From BOG-908 sp965198855 (GTDB lineage: Bacteria; Pseudomonadota; Alphaproteobacteria; Acetobacterales; Acetobacteraceae), in assembly GCA_965198855.1 (NCBI GenBank), contig CBDAPZ010000001.1, forward strand, positions 496,001 through 560,000: DNA of 64,000 bases. The letters are read 5' to 3'. Positions within the stretch are counted from its first letter, which is position 1. Every line of letters begins with the position of its first letter. Below the pieces are notes generated by a model, which worked only from the letters and a program-made list of their open reading frames with translations, was not told where the DNA came from and did not search any database. Positions 45,655 through 54,451 of this stretch are shown piece after piece. The position numbers were made by a program, and so were the translations under genes.

Positions 45655-47007
45655 TCAATTCCCCCCAAGAGCACGGCGCAACCGCGTAATCGCACCAGGC
45701 AGGCCACGCACCTTCAGCACACGTCCGGCCTCGTCATAGTCCTCCGACAAAACCCTGGCACTTTCATAAACCTCGCCGATCAATCCTTGCTTCGCGTAAG
45801 GCAGCACCAGCACATCTTCCACCATCGCCGCTTCGAAGAACGCGATGATGGTCTCGCGCAAAGCGCTAACGTCCTCCGGCGCATGTGCGGAGAGCAGGAT
45901 CGCGTCCGGATGCTTCTCGATCAAGGCAGCGCGCCCGGCCGCATCCACGCGGTCCAGCTTGTTCAGCACCAGTCGCGAAGGCACCGCATCGGCCCCGATC
46001 TCACGCAGCACGCTGCGGCTCACCTCCAATTGCGCCTCGTAGGTCGGGTCCGACGCATCGACCACAAAGAGGAGCAGCGATGCTTCCAATGCCTCCGCCA
46101 AGGTGGAGCGGAACGACGCCACCAAATCATGTGGCAATTGCTTGATGAACCCGACCGTATCCGAGACGAGCACGCGAGGCCGGGTTTCCGGCTGCAAGGT
46201 GCGAACGGTTGTGTCGAGGGTAGCAAAAAGCTTGTCCTCCACCAGCACCTGGCTGCCGGTGAGCGCCCGCATCAGGGAGGATTTGCCGGCATTGGTGTAG
46301 CCGACCAAAGCTACCCGCAACTGGTCGCGGCGGGCGGAGCGGCGCTGATCGCTGTCGCGCTGGACGGCTTCCAGCTGATCCTTCAACTCGGACAGCCGGT
46401 CGCGTATCTTGCGGCGGTCAAGGTCGAGTTCGGTTTCGCCGGCGCCGCGGCCCTGCTGGCGGCCACCGCCGGCCGAGGATTCGCGCAAGCGCGGTGCCAC
46501 ATATTTCAGGCGTGCCATCTCCACCTGCAGCTTTGCTTCGCGGGTGTTGGCATGGCGGTGAAAGATCTCGACGATCACGCCCGTGCGGTCTAGTACCTGG
46601 GCGCCCGTCGCGCGCTCGAGGTTGCGTATCTGGCTGGGCGAGAGCTCATGGTCGACGATGACGAACTCGGGTCCGCGGGGCGCGTCCGCCTCGGGTTCGT
46701 CTGGATCCGCAGCCTCGCTTGCACCTTCAAAGCGACGGCGCGCCTTGGATCGTGAGGCCGGCGCCATGGAGGCAGCCACACCCGTGCCTCCGGTCAGCGC
46801 CGCCAACTCTGCGAGCTTGCCGCTGCCCAGCACCAAAGCCGCTCCGGTACCCTCGCGCTTCTGCGACACTGTGGCCACCACCTCGTAGCCCAGCGTCTTC
46901 ACCAGGCGCCCTAGCTCCTCAAGGCTGGCCTCGTGCGCGACGTCATCGATCTGTGGAGTCTGAATGCCGACGAGGACGGCGAGCGGTGTGGCGGCTTTGG
47001 TTTCCAT
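45655..47007 (-). CDS. hflX: HflX family GTPase
   Basis: A 450-residue cytoplasmic GTPase that acts on ribosomes, splitting stalled or stress-inactivated 70S particles. The N-terminal HflX domain ends with the glycine-rich RESSAGGGRQQGRGAGETELDLDRR segment. The G domain has G1 GYTNAGKSSL, G2/G3 ATLDTTVRTL and SDTVGFIKQLPHDLVASF, and G4 NKLD. An insertion of about 30 residues (SMAPASRSKARRR...DEPEADAPRGPEF) sits inside the N-terminal domain. The start METKAATPL at 47007 gives the usual N-terminus. The usual partner hfq is not upstream here. Confidence 0.93.
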   Translation of the reverse strand: METKAATPLAVLVGIQTPQIDDVAHEASLEELGRLVKTLGYEVVATVSQKREGTGAALVLGSGKLAELAALTGGTGVAASMAPASRSKARRRFEGASEAADPDEPEADAPRGPEFVIVDHELSPSQIRNLERATGAQVLDRTGVIVEIFHRHANTREAKLQVEMARLKYVAPRLRESSAGGGRQQGRGAGETELDLDRRKIRDRLSELKDQLEAVQRDSDQRRSARRDQLRVALVGYTNAGKSSLMRALTGSQVLVEDKLFATLDTTVRTLQPETRPRVLVSDTVGFIKQLPHDLVASFRSTLAEALEASLLLFVVDASDPTYEAQLEVSRSVLREIGADAVPSRLVLNKLDRVDAAGRAALIEKHPDAILLSAHAPEDVSALRETIIAFFEAAMVEDVLVLPYAKQGLIGEVYESARVLSEDYDEAGRVLKVRGLPGAITRLRRALGGN

Positions 47008-47095
47008 GCCCGGTGAAGTAGCACGAATGGGGCAGGTGGCAGACTCCGCACCCTTCGCGATCGCAGCTGACGGATTGACAGACTGGCACCAGGCG

Positions 47096-47914
47096 TCAGC
47101 CGAACTGCGCTGGATCAGGCCCCAGGCGCTCGCTGCGATCAAGGGCGGCGATCGCGCTCATATCCGCACTGTCCAAGTCGAAGTCCGACACGTCGATGTT
47201 CTCCTGGATGCGGGATGGCGTCACCGATTTGGGAATGACGACGTTGCCGAGTTGCAGGTGCCATCGCAGCACCACCTGCGCCACCGTCTTGTGGTGTTTT
47301 TCCGCGAGCGCAGCCAGCACCTTGTCCTCGAGCACGGCCTTGCCCTGGCCAAGCGGGCTCCATGCCTCCGTGGTGATGCCGTGCGCGGCATGGAAAGCCC
47401 TGAGGCCGGGCTGCTGCAGATAAGGATGGAGCTCGACCTGATTGATCGCAGGCGCCGGGCCATCCCGCATCACCAGGCCAAGGTGATCCTCGGTGAAGTT
47501 CGACACGCCGATCGCACGCGTCAGCCCGGCATCGCGCAACTTCGACAAGGCGCCCCAAGCCACCATGAACAGGTTCTGCTTGGGCGCCGGCCAATGGATT
47601 AGATATAGATCCAGGTATTCCAGGCCGAGTTTTTCCAGGCTCTCAGCGAGCGCGGCTGGCGCGTCACCCTGACGGTCGTTCCATAGCTTGCTGGTGACGA
47701 AAATTTCGTCGCGCGGCATACCGCTCCGCCTCAGGCCCTCTCCGGTGCCCTGTTCGTTCTTATATATCGACGCGGTGTCGATGCTGCGATAGCCGGAGGC
47801 GATTGCTGTCGCCACGGCATCGGCGGCTTGTTCATCCGACACCTTGAACACCCCAAAGCCGAGTTGCGGCATCATCACGTCATCAGCAATACGGATCTGT
47901 TTTAGGGCGGTCAC
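47096..47914 (-). CDS. Aldo/keto reductase (2,5-diketo-D-gluconate reductase-like)
   Basis: A 272-residue NADPH-dependent cytoplasmic reductase. The tetrad is complete: Asp and Tyr in SIDTASIYKNE, Lys in VTSKLWND, His in LIHWPAP. The NADPH-binding tail has VVIPKSVTPSRIQENIDV. The start is GTG at 47914, with AGGAG 9 bases upstream and the usual N-terminus (TALKQIRIADDVMMPQLGFG). An ATG 63 bases further upstream is less likely. DkgA-type enzymes reduce keto-sugars or aldehydes; the natural substrate here is open. Confidence 0.9.
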   Translation of the reverse strand: MTALKQIRIADDVMMPQLGFGVFKVSDEQAADAVATAIASGYRSIDTASIYKNEQGTGEGLRRSGMPRDEIFVTSKLWNDRQGDAPAALAESLEKLGLEYLDLYLIHWPAPKQNLFMVAWGALSKLRDAGLTRAIGVSNFTEDHLGLVMRDGPAPAINQVELHPYLQQPGLRAFHAAHGITTEAWSPLGQGKAVLEDKVLAALAEKHHKTVAQVVLRWHLQLGNVVIPKSVTPSRIQENIDVSDFDLDSADMSAIAALDRSERLGPDPAQFG

Positions 47915-48014
47915 CGGTGGCTCTCCTGCTTCAAGGGCGCGGAGGCTGGCTGCCAAATGCTTGGCAGTCAATCGCATCGTCAGAATGAGGAAAGGTCGTA
48001 ACCCCGCTCAGGGC

Positions 48015-49388
48015 CTATCGGCGGCGCAAGACGGCAAAATCGAGGTTTCCGATCGCCTCTGGAAGTATATCCAGAACATCAAAGTGATCAGACCAATGGT
48101 CTCTGACATGTTGATGGGTTTGAGCCGTATTGCGGTAGTAGGTGGCATCGGCAATCTTGCCATCCAGCGCGCCGTCGACACGATCCGAATGGATGCCGTC
48201 GCGTGCCCATTGGTCCAGATATGCTGAATCATGCCATACGGACGACCATGCGACAGCGCTTGGGCCGCCGAAACTCATCAGCGCGATCGCCCCCGGCTTC
48301 ATCAATCTGGCGAGTTCCTCCAGCCAGCTGCGCTGCACGTCGACCGGCAAATGGGTCATGACCGAGATCGAGAATAACGCGTCTAGACAGCTATCAGGCA
48401 GGTCGCAAGGCGGAAACAGCGGAGATGTCACGAACATGCCGGGCGCGAGATTGGTAGCTGCCCACTCGGCGTTCTCCGCATCCACGTCCATTCCGATGAT
48501 CGTTGCATTACCCCACTCTCGAACGAAGTGTCGCGTGACACGTCCGTGGCCACAGCCCCAATCCATCAACGTCGTTCCGTCTGGTCCGATGTTGTAGCGA
48601 GCAAGCAGTGCCTCGATGGTGCGAAAGTTGTTGTAGCCCGTGAGCGTGACGCTACGCGGATCCGACCAAGTTTGCACCCTGGTCAATTGCGTGTTGTCCT
48701 GTGGGAAGCCGACGCAGGCTGCAAGATCTCGTGGAATCCACACTCGGCCATACGGCTCGGGAAAGTCTTTTTGGGGACCCTTGTCGTAGACAAACCGGAA
48801 CGTGAACGGATCTGAACCCGGTGCGCTGGCAGCCAGGTTGATCACCAGATGGAAGTCCGAGAAAACCGCATTTGGCAAATACCAAAAATGTGACTCCCAA
48901 TTGGAGTCGATGGGGTATTTGAAGTCGAAGGCTACGCCGGGGCCAAATTCTACACGAAGTGCCCCGGGGTCGCCGGCCGGCGGCAAATGGGCACCGACGA
49001 CCGTAATACATGCGCCATCGAAGGTAATATACGAGACCGCATAAAACGGCCGATCATGCAAGGATCTTACACGAGACGCCTTTAGGCCTTTACTATTGCC
49101 ACGATCAGGAATGTCCCAGAACCAGATGGATGCGAGCTCGTCCCCGTGAGCGTCCGAGATGGCAACCTTGCGTCTTCCTGTCCAGCCAGGGGGCGCCGGA
49201 GGAAGGTCACACCGAAACGACCTGTCGGTTGAACCTTCGATTTGACGAGATGGAACAGTCGCCCACGCTAGACCGTCGCACTGGATGGTAACCGCGTCGG
49301 GCAATAGACCTGCGATTGCTGATCCCCTCAGGACGCCGTCTGCGCAAAGAGACAGAACCACGCGGTCGATACGCGATTGATCGTTCAT
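48015..49388 (-). CDS. Class I SAM-dependent methyltransferase with long N-terminal region
   Basis: A 457-residue cytoplasmic protein. The C-terminal half (from about residue 250) is a Rossmann methyltransferase: motif I LMDWGCGHGRVTRHF, IIGMDVDAENAEWA, LDALFSISVMTHLP, LMKPGAIALMSF. The N-terminal 230 residues, with beta-rich stretches such as FYAVSYITFDGACITVVGAHLPP, have no domain that I recognise and may bind the acceptor. The coding sequence is less GC-rich than its surroundings. Its place beside DegT, FAD and GT2 genes suggests methylation of a glycan or lipid-linked sugar. Confidence 0.83.
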   Translation of the reverse strand: MNDQSRIDRVVLSLCADGVLRGSAIAGLLPDAVTIQCDGLAWATVPSRQIEGSTDRSFRCDLPPAPPGWTGRRKVAISDAHGDELASIWFWDIPDRGNSKGLKASRVRSLHDRPFYAVSYITFDGACITVVGAHLPPAGDPGALRVEFGPGVAFDFKYPIDSNWESHFWYLPNAVFSDFHLVINLAASAPGSDPFTFRFVYDKGPQKDFPEPYGRVWIPRDLAACVGFPQDNTQLTRVQTWSDPRSVTLTGYNNFRTIEALLARYNIGPDGTTLMDWGCGHGRVTRHFVREWGNATIIGMDVDAENAEWAATNLAPGMFVTSPLFPPCDLPDSCLDALFSISVMTHLPVDVQRSWLEELARLMKPGAIALMSFGGPSAVAWSSVWHDSAYLDQWARDGIHSDRVDGALDGKIADATYYRNTAQTHQHVRDHWSDHFDVLDILPEAIGNLDFAVLRRR

Positions 49389-49465
49389 AAAGTGCTCCTA
49401 AGGGCGTATAACAAAGATGCTAAGCTCCTTTTTTCTTTGCTTTAGCGAAATTCTTTTCAGGTTTG

Positions 49466-49477
49466 TCTACGCGTAGA
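49466..49477. promoter_or_regulatory. 12-bp palindrome upstream of the methyltransferase gene
   Basis: TCTACGCGTAGA is perfect and lies about 80 bp before the methyltransferase start, in an AT-richer stretch (49389-49670) that otherwise shows no supported gene. It could be an operator; no regulator is assigned. Confidence 0.25.
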
Positions 49478-49670
49478 TGATGGCGTTGCGCCCCTTAATA
49501 AAACAAAACTTGCAAGCATTGCTGATACCTAACGGCATCATGAATGCACTCGGTAATCGGGTTTACGCCGTAGGAACAACAGGCCTTGTTTTGGACCATG
49601 GCGGCACCAAGATTGTTTGCAACGGCCGTTGTCGTATCGTCGACAGTGCGCCATATTTGGTGGTGACGAC

Positions 49671-49958
49671 ATGGCTACGGCAGAAGCAAATGATAAAGGC
49701 GCATTCCCACCTGATCAGTCGACAGTTGATGCGTTGCATTATCGGCGGCGTCTATCGGACAAAATCCTGGTCGCGTTCCACCATGCGTGCGATGAACATG
49801 ATACAGTGATTGGAAGTCAGCTTCTGGAGACATTGGAGTGTCTGATCTCAAGGAACGTCGTTGACCCGAGGCAGGACAGGCGTAAAGCGATCGAGAGTTT
49901 GGTAGGCGCGCATGGTAGGCTGTGGCACCTTAAGGAAGCTGCCAAGAAGAAAGTTTGA
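49671..49958 (+). CDS. Small protein of unknown function, 95 residues
   Basis: MATAEANDKGAFPPDQ... is followed by a helical region (RRRLSDKILVAFHHACDEHD, SQLLETLECLIS) that looks like a real folded protein. Similar short helical proteins with a DKIL-x-AFH-x-ACD pattern are, from memory, common in alphaproteobacteria, but I cannot give a function. The basic tail is KEAAKKKV. The ribosome site is weak. A longer frame from 49477 in another register is not supported. Confidence 0.55.
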   Translation: MATAEANDKGAFPPDQSTVDALHYRRRLSDKILVAFHHACDEHDTVIGSQLLETLECLISRNVVDPRQDRRKAIESLVGAHGRLWHLKEAAKKKV

Positions 49959-50015
49959 TATACCAGAGACAAGCCTGGCCCGGCCGTTTCAAGTGTCGTC
50001 ATACGAAGGTTTGCC

Positions 50016-50035
50016 GCTGGGCCTTGCGGCCCAGC
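50016..50035. other. Strong hairpin in non-coding gap 49959-50223
   Basis: GCTGGGCC-ttgc-GGCCCAGC is a perfect 8-bp stem with a 4-base loop, flanked by GTCAT...ATGAC that could extend it across an internal bulge. No T-run follows on either strand. It lies between the 95-residue gene and the DegT gene, whose ends converge. Nothing else is visible in this gap. Confidence 0.4.
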
Positions 50036-50223
50036 ATGACAATGCGTGAGCGTTTGTATCGAGGTTTGCAAGGATTTCTATGGCAGTTATGTCATTAAAC
50101 AACCTTTACGACCATTATAAATGGGCGCTCATTCAAACGACAGTGGCGGTTGGGGTGCCGAGACGGCGTTCATCAACGGCATGGCGGCTGCGTCTGGGAC
50201 TCCCATAAAGCCGGCCTGCAAAC

Positions 50224-51447
50224 CTACTCAGCAGCGATCGTCGTATAGATCGCCGGCGCGGCAGGAGATTGCGGATAGGTGCCGCGATGGAGCGAGGCGG
50301 CAGCGTGGATTGCTGTCTGCTCCATTGCTTTGATCGTGGTGCCGAGGCAATCGGCGACCTGATCGGCTTCCTCAATCGTCATTTCGTCATACACGGGAAG
50401 GCTGATGATCCTGGCTGCAATGTCACAAGTGACTTCGAGGGATCCCCTGCGGCCCTTGCCAATGAAGTAAGGCTGCTCGGCCACGTGCGGGCTGAAATAC
50501 GTCGCCATGCCGATGCCGTGTGACGTCAATTGTGCCTGCACTTCCCCGCGCATCGCCGCGAGTGCGCGTGGCAGGAGGACAGGTGCGAACTGGTGGACCT
50601 GGCGCCTCGGCGACGCAGCCTGGAACTGCAGCCCGGGCAGGGTTTCACGGTAACGTTTGACAACGGCGCCGCGCGAGGCGACGACGCTCTCGTAACCGTC
50701 CAGCTTGAGCAATGCGAGCAAGGCACCGACTTCACTGAGCTTGGCGTTCAAGCCGAGCATGGTTGCCGTGCGGGGCTGGCCGAAACCAAAGTTCGACATG
50801 GCGCGCAGGCGCGCGATCAGCGCGCTGTCGGCGCTGTAGATGACGCCGCCTTCGCCGGCGGCAAAGGATTTTGTGGCGTGCATGGAAAAGACAACGGCAC
50901 CCGGATAGCCGGCACCGAAACCCTGCCCACGCGCAGAAAGGGTGCCCAGCGAGGCCGCAGCGTCAACGACTACCGGGATGCCGGTCTCTGCCTGGATGCG
51001 CGCGTAGCGGTGAAGGTCGATGTCATATCCAAAGGTGGCGTAAGGCATCACGACGGCGATCTGGTCGCGATAACGGCGGAGAAGCTCCTCCTCCGCGTCG
51101 GCGGAGGCAGCCCAGGTGAGTGGGTCGATGTCGCAGAACAGCGGCGTCAGCCCGCACCACAGGGCCGCCTGCGCAGCCGCCGCGAAGGTGAAGGAGGGCA
51201 TGAGCGCGTATTTCTGGCGCGACGTGCGGTTCTCGATGACCTGCTGCACGGCGAGCATGAGGCCTATAGTGGCATTGCAGACCGTCAGGCAGGCGCCTTT
51301 GCCACCGAACATGCTGGCGACGAGCAAATCTTCAAACAGCGTGTTTACCGGCCCAAAATTACTGAACTGGCCGCTATTTTCGATCTGCTGCAGCAACGCG
51401 GCAGCTTCGCTCAGGCGCGGCGGCCTTGGTTTGATCAGCGGGATCAT
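50224..51447 (-). CDS. DegT/DnrJ/EryC1 family PLP-dependent aminotransferase
   Basis: A 407-residue cytoplasmic enzyme that transfers an amino group to a keto-sugar (or makes a related PLP product). It begins IPLIKPRPP and has VCNATIGLML, MPSFTFAAAAQAALWCGLTPLFCDID and VVVDAAASLGT. The PLP lysine lies in FSMHATKSFAAGEGG, with FGFGQPRTATMLGLNAKLSEV after it. The ATG at 51447 overlaps the stop of the FAD protein gene (ATGA). The last 25 residues after the core are low in similarity to family ends. Confidence 0.88.
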   Translation of the reverse strand: MIPLIKPRPPRLSEAAALLQQIENSGQFSNFGPVNTLFEDLLVASMFGGKGACLTVCNATIGLMLAVQQVIENRTSRQKYALMPSFTFAAAAQAALWCGLTPLFCDIDPLTWAASADAEEELLRRYRDQIAVVMPYATFGYDIDLHRYARIQAETGIPVVVDAAASLGTLSARGQGFGAGYPGAVVFSMHATKSFAAGEGGVIYSADSALIARLRAMSNFGFGQPRTATMLGLNAKLSEVGALLALLKLDGYESVVASRGAVVKRYRETLPGLQFQAASPRRQVHQFAPVLLPRALAAMRGEVQAQLTSHGIGMATYFSPHVAEQPYFIGKGRRGSLEVTCDIAARIISLPVYDEMTIEEADQVADCLGTTIKAMEQTAIHAAASLHRGTYPQSPAAPAIYTTIAAE

Positions 51448-52835
51448 GTCAGCGCTGCTGCAGCCATCGGGGCAGTGACGTTCGTGGCAGGATGCGGCCA
51501 GGGCGGCGCCGGGGCAGGGCATTGCCGGTCGTTCAGCACGGCGTCGGCGATCAGCAGGCCGACATCATTCTGCCAAAGCCATAAACCGTTCACCTGGCCC
51601 GAGAAGCTCGGCTCGCCGCCAAGCTGGCCAGACGGCCTGAAACCGGCAGCCAGCCCAATCCCGAACAGGCCGGGTATGGGTGCTGCTTCGACATCCATGA
51701 CGCGGCACTGGCCATCGACCAGCGGCGCCTGCGGATGGCGTCCAGCATGCAACTCGATAGGCTCGCCGGCGAGGTCCAGCACGCGGATGGCGCGCGGCCG
51801 GTAGCCCAACGCGGCAATAATGATATCCGCCCGCTCCAGGATGCCGATGGCGGCGGGATCGGTGTGCTGCAGGCGGTGCAATGAAAGACGGTGTTCCGGT
51901 GGGCGGCCGCCGATGCCGCGTGCCTGCATGATCAGTTCGCGAGAATCGAGCCGAAAGCCAGCGAAACGAAAGACGCGCTTGCTGACCGGGCAGATGTCGT
52001 CGTCGCCAAACTCCGTATAATCCTCGGCAAGAGCGTCGGACGCGGAAGGATAATAGATGTTGAGCGCACGACGGTGCAGCAGCGTCACGGCGCCGTAGGC
52101 GAAGGTGATGGCTGGCAGCCGATGCAGCAAGGCGTGCGCGACCGCGGCAGCGCTCGTCGAACCGCCGACAATGGCGACGCGCGGATCTGCGATTTTACCG
52201 AGGCGCTCGGCCATGGCGGGCAGGCCGCCTATTGCGAAGACGTCACCGGATTGAAGCAATTTGGCGCCGTAATGTTCGACAAGCCGGCGGCCGGCAACAG
52301 TTTCGCTAGCCAGGCGTGCACGTGGCTGTTCAGCGCCGGTGGCGGTGACGACGAAGCGCGATAACAGGTGACTGATCTTGCCGGCACCGTCCTCGATCGT
52401 GGTGTTCCAGCCGTTGGCAGTCCGGCGTATTTCGCGCGCGCAGTGACCGGTCAGCACGACGCAGCGCGGATGGCGTGCAATCATCGTGGCGAGCGCTTCG
52501 CCCACCAGCGCCATGAAGCGTCCCACGAGGGCAAGGGGGACGGAACCGTCACCTGCTGCGGCAATTTCCTGCGACAGGGCGTGGGATTGCAGCGCGGTCA
52601 CATCCGTATCGACCGGGCCGCGCAGGCAGTCCACGAACGTAGTGCCGGTACTATCGGAGTTGATGGCATAGGTGCCGATGTCGCCGCAGCCCGGCACGGC
52701 GGAACGTTCCACCAGGGCGACTCCGCAATCGAGAAGATTACCCAGGCGGCCTTTCCGGTGGGCTGCGAGAAGAGGTGCCAGTCCGGCAGGACCAGCGCCG
52801 ATGATCACCAGGCGGAACGATGGCAGCGCAATCAT
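51444..52835 (-). CDS. FAD/NAD(P)-binding oxidoreductase, N-hydroxylase-like
   Basis: A 463-residue cytoplasmic flavoprotein. The first dinucleotide fold is FRLVIIGAGPAGLAPLLAA at the N-terminus. A second is VAIVGGSTSAAAVAHALL (about residue 220). The ATG motif (VVTATGAEQPR) and a C-terminal GIGLAAGF flavin segment complete the layout. This two-fold pattern is found in class B monooxygenases such as lysine/ornithine N-hydroxylases and in NAD_binding_9 proteins. It is coupled to the DegT gene, so N-oxidation of an amino sugar is a possible role, but simple reductase activity is not excluded. The ribosome site (CCGGAGAGG) lies at the edge of a hairpin element. Confidence 0.75.
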   Translation of the reverse strand: MIALPSFRLVIIGAGPAGLAPLLAAHRKGRLGNLLDCGVALVERSAVPGCGDIGTYAINSDSTGTTFVDCLRGPVDTDVTALQSHALSQEIAAAGDGSVPLALVGRFMALVGEALATMIARHPRCVVLTGHCAREIRRTANGWNTTIEDGAGKISHLLSRFVVTATGAEQPRARLASETVAGRRLVEHYGAKLLQSGDVFAIGGLPAMAERLGKIADPRVAIVGGSTSAAAVAHALLHRLPAITFAYGAVTLLHRRALNIYYPSASDALAEDYTEFGDDDICPVSKRVFRFAGFRLDSRELIMQARGIGGRPPEHRLSLHRLQHTDPAAIGILERADIIIAALGYRPRAIRVLDLAGEPIELHAGRHPQAPLVDGQCRVMDVEAAPIPGLFGIGLAAGFRPSGQLGGEPSFSGQVNGLWLWQNDVGLLIADAVLNDRQCPAPAPPWPHPATNVTAPMAAAALT

Positions 52836-52850
52836 GGTATGCCTCTCCGG

Positions 52851-52916
52851 AGAGAGCCGCGACAGCGACACAAAAGTCTTTTGCTTCTTTTCTTCAAAAA
52901 AGAAGGCCTTCCTTCC
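52851..52916. repeat. AT-rich hairpin element, copy 8 (one arm plus spacer, inverted)
   Basis: Reading the - strand gives ggaaggccttc, the stem CTTCTTTTTT / AAAAGAAG (52905-52884), caaaagacttttgtgtcgctgtcgcggctctctccgg. This is the left arm and common spacer of copy 1. No second arm is present. It lies between the GT2 stop and the FAD protein start. Confidence 0.85.
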
Positions 52917-52923
52917 GCGACCA

Positions 52924-53892
52924 TCAGATGCACGCTGCCCAGCGCTGCTGTACCTTGGCGCCACGGAACTTACTTTTGAGGCTGTCACCGATCGCATCAC
53001 GAAGAATGCGGTTGGTTTGCGCCGAGATGAGTTCGCGCGTGGCTTGATCCGGAAGATATTCTCTCGAGAAGGCTTCCGACAGAACTGAAAGGATCCGACG
53101 CAATTCGAGAAATGTAGCCCGGTCAGGAGCGGGTTGCCGCGCTGCGATGTGGTGGTTGACCAGTCTGGCGGCGCGGGTGGCGCCGCTGCCGAACCAAGGC
53201 CTGTAAGCGTCCTCCAGCACGGCGCCGGCGCTGGCGATCATCTGCGTCGCCGATGTGCTCGAAGCACCTCCCTGGTGCCAGCGATAGGTGGTGAGAACCT
53301 CGTCCAACCTGGCGATTTCACCGTGCGCGGAGAGCCGGTGATAAAGATCGAAATCTTCGGCAAACAGCCGTTCCTGGCGGGAAAATACATCAAGCTTCTC
53401 GACCGCCGACTTACGCAGCATGACCGATGACCAAACGAGTGGGTTCATCACGTGCAGCATCCAGCGGATAAATCCGGGCGTGGTGTTGGTGCCGAGGCGA
53501 TCCTGTATCAGGCGTCCGTCAACCAGACGTCGGGCGGCTGTACCCAGGGCCACAACCTTTGGTTGGGCATCAAGACAGGCCACCTGGCGGGCAAGGCGGT
53601 GCGGCAGCGAGATATCGTCCTGGTCCAATGCCGCGATATAACGGCCGGTCGCCGAGGTGACCGCGAGATTACGCGCACGCACCGGACCACTGTTTACAGG
53701 GGTGGAGCGTATTTTAATGCGTTGATCGGTGAAGCTGCGAAGTATGTCACGGGTGCCGTCGGTCGAGCAGTCATCCACGGCGATGAGTTCGAAATCCGTG
53801 AGTGTCTGACTGAAAAGGCTGTCAAGCGTCTCCTTCAGCTTGGCGGCCCCGTTATAGGTGGCCATGACGACGCTTACGGTCGGGTTGGTCAT
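52924..53892 (-). CDS. Glycosyltransferase family 2 protein
   Basis: A 322-residue cytoplasmic, GT-A fold enzyme. It opens VSVVMATYNGAAKLKETLDSLFSQT and has DDCSTDGTRDIL, the metal-binding ALDQDDISLPHRL and the catalytic-region EDFDLYHRLS. It moves a sugar from a nucleotide donor to a glycan or lipid carrier. The 90-residue C-terminal part is helical and unassigned. It is the first gene of a leftward unit with the FAD protein and the DegT aminotransferase; a hairpin element separates it from them. Confidence 0.88.
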   Translation of the reverse strand: MTNPTVSVVMATYNGAAKLKETLDSLFSQTLTDFELIAVDDCSTDGTRDILRSFTDQRIKIRSTPVNSGPVRARNLAVTSATGRYIAALDQDDISLPHRLARQVACLDAQPKVVALGTAARRLVDGRLIQDRLGTNTTPGFIRWMLHVMNPLVWSSVMLRKSAVEKLDVFSRQERLFAEDFDLYHRLSAHGEIARLDEVLTTYRWHQGGASSTSATQMIASAGAVLEDAYRPWFGSGATRAARLVNHHIAARQPAPDRATFLELRRILSVLSEAFSREYLPDQATRELISAQTNRILRDAIGDSLKSKFRGAKVQQRWAACI

Positions 53893-54451
53893 GCGGTTAA
53901 TACCTGGCGGGCTCGTTCAAAAGATGGCTGATCGGAAAATCTGAAACCCAAAGCACGCTATCGTCATCGCTTCTGAGGCGTGTATATAACTTATAAACTA
54001 CAACCACAAGGTGCATTTGGAGCTTCAGCGCGTTTTCCTTGCCGATGGCGCTAGGCGGCTGCGCCAGAGCCTCGGCGAAAGCTTTCCACATGCTGGATGG
54101 GGAAAAAGGTCTGTCCGCGTAGCCGGGTTGGCTCGTGGCGAGACCCTCAGCTGCCGATGCGGCGTAGGCCAGAACCATGGTCTGGCGGGATACGCCGAGA
54201 TCATTAGGTACACGCGGCTTGAGGGGAGGCGCATGCGCGCTACTGCCTGGCCACTCAGGATCGCCTTGCGCAGAAAGGCTGCGATCTGCATCTGCCGGGG
54301 TAGGTGGCCGACGCGTTCAGCCTAAAACTGTTCCATAGACTTGGGCGGGTCTGTGGAGCGTTGCGATCTGGACTGATCGGACAACCGTAGCCGGACCTAT
54401 AACATCGCGCCAGATACGCCTAACAGGCGGGCCTCCCTCAGAGGAACGGCC
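53893..54451. other. 559-bp gap between GT2 and PaiB genes
   Basis: The gap holds only a doubtful small frame on the minus strand (53897-54178) and presumably the promoters of both divergent genes. No clear terminator, repeat or operator is visible. Confidence 0.4.
53897..54178 (-). CDS. Doubtful small ORF, 93 residues, possibly a gene remnant
   Basis: MVLAYAASAAEGLATSQPGY... has protein-like composition and a helical C-terminal half (ENALKLQMHLVVVVYKLYTRL). The same frame is open 21 codons further upstream (RVPNDLGVSRQT) but has no start codon there, and no good ribosome site precedes the ATG. It could therefore be the end of a decayed gene. The Trp-x-x-Phe...helix pattern is vaguely like FlaF flagellar proteins; this is a guess. 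Confidence 0.3.
   Translation of the reverse strand: MVLAYAASAAEGLATSQPGYADRPFSPSSMWKAFAEALAQPPSAIGKENALKLQMHLVVVVYKLYTRLRSDDDSVLWVSDFPISHLLNEPARY

Noticed and set aside
49477..49809. 110-residue frame overlapping the small 95-residue gene
   Set aside because: It overlaps in another register, has no ribosome site and no protein-like pattern in its second half.
50530..51804. 424-residue frame on + strand opposite DegT and the FAD protein
   Set aside because: It crosses two overlapping real genes and shows no family pattern.
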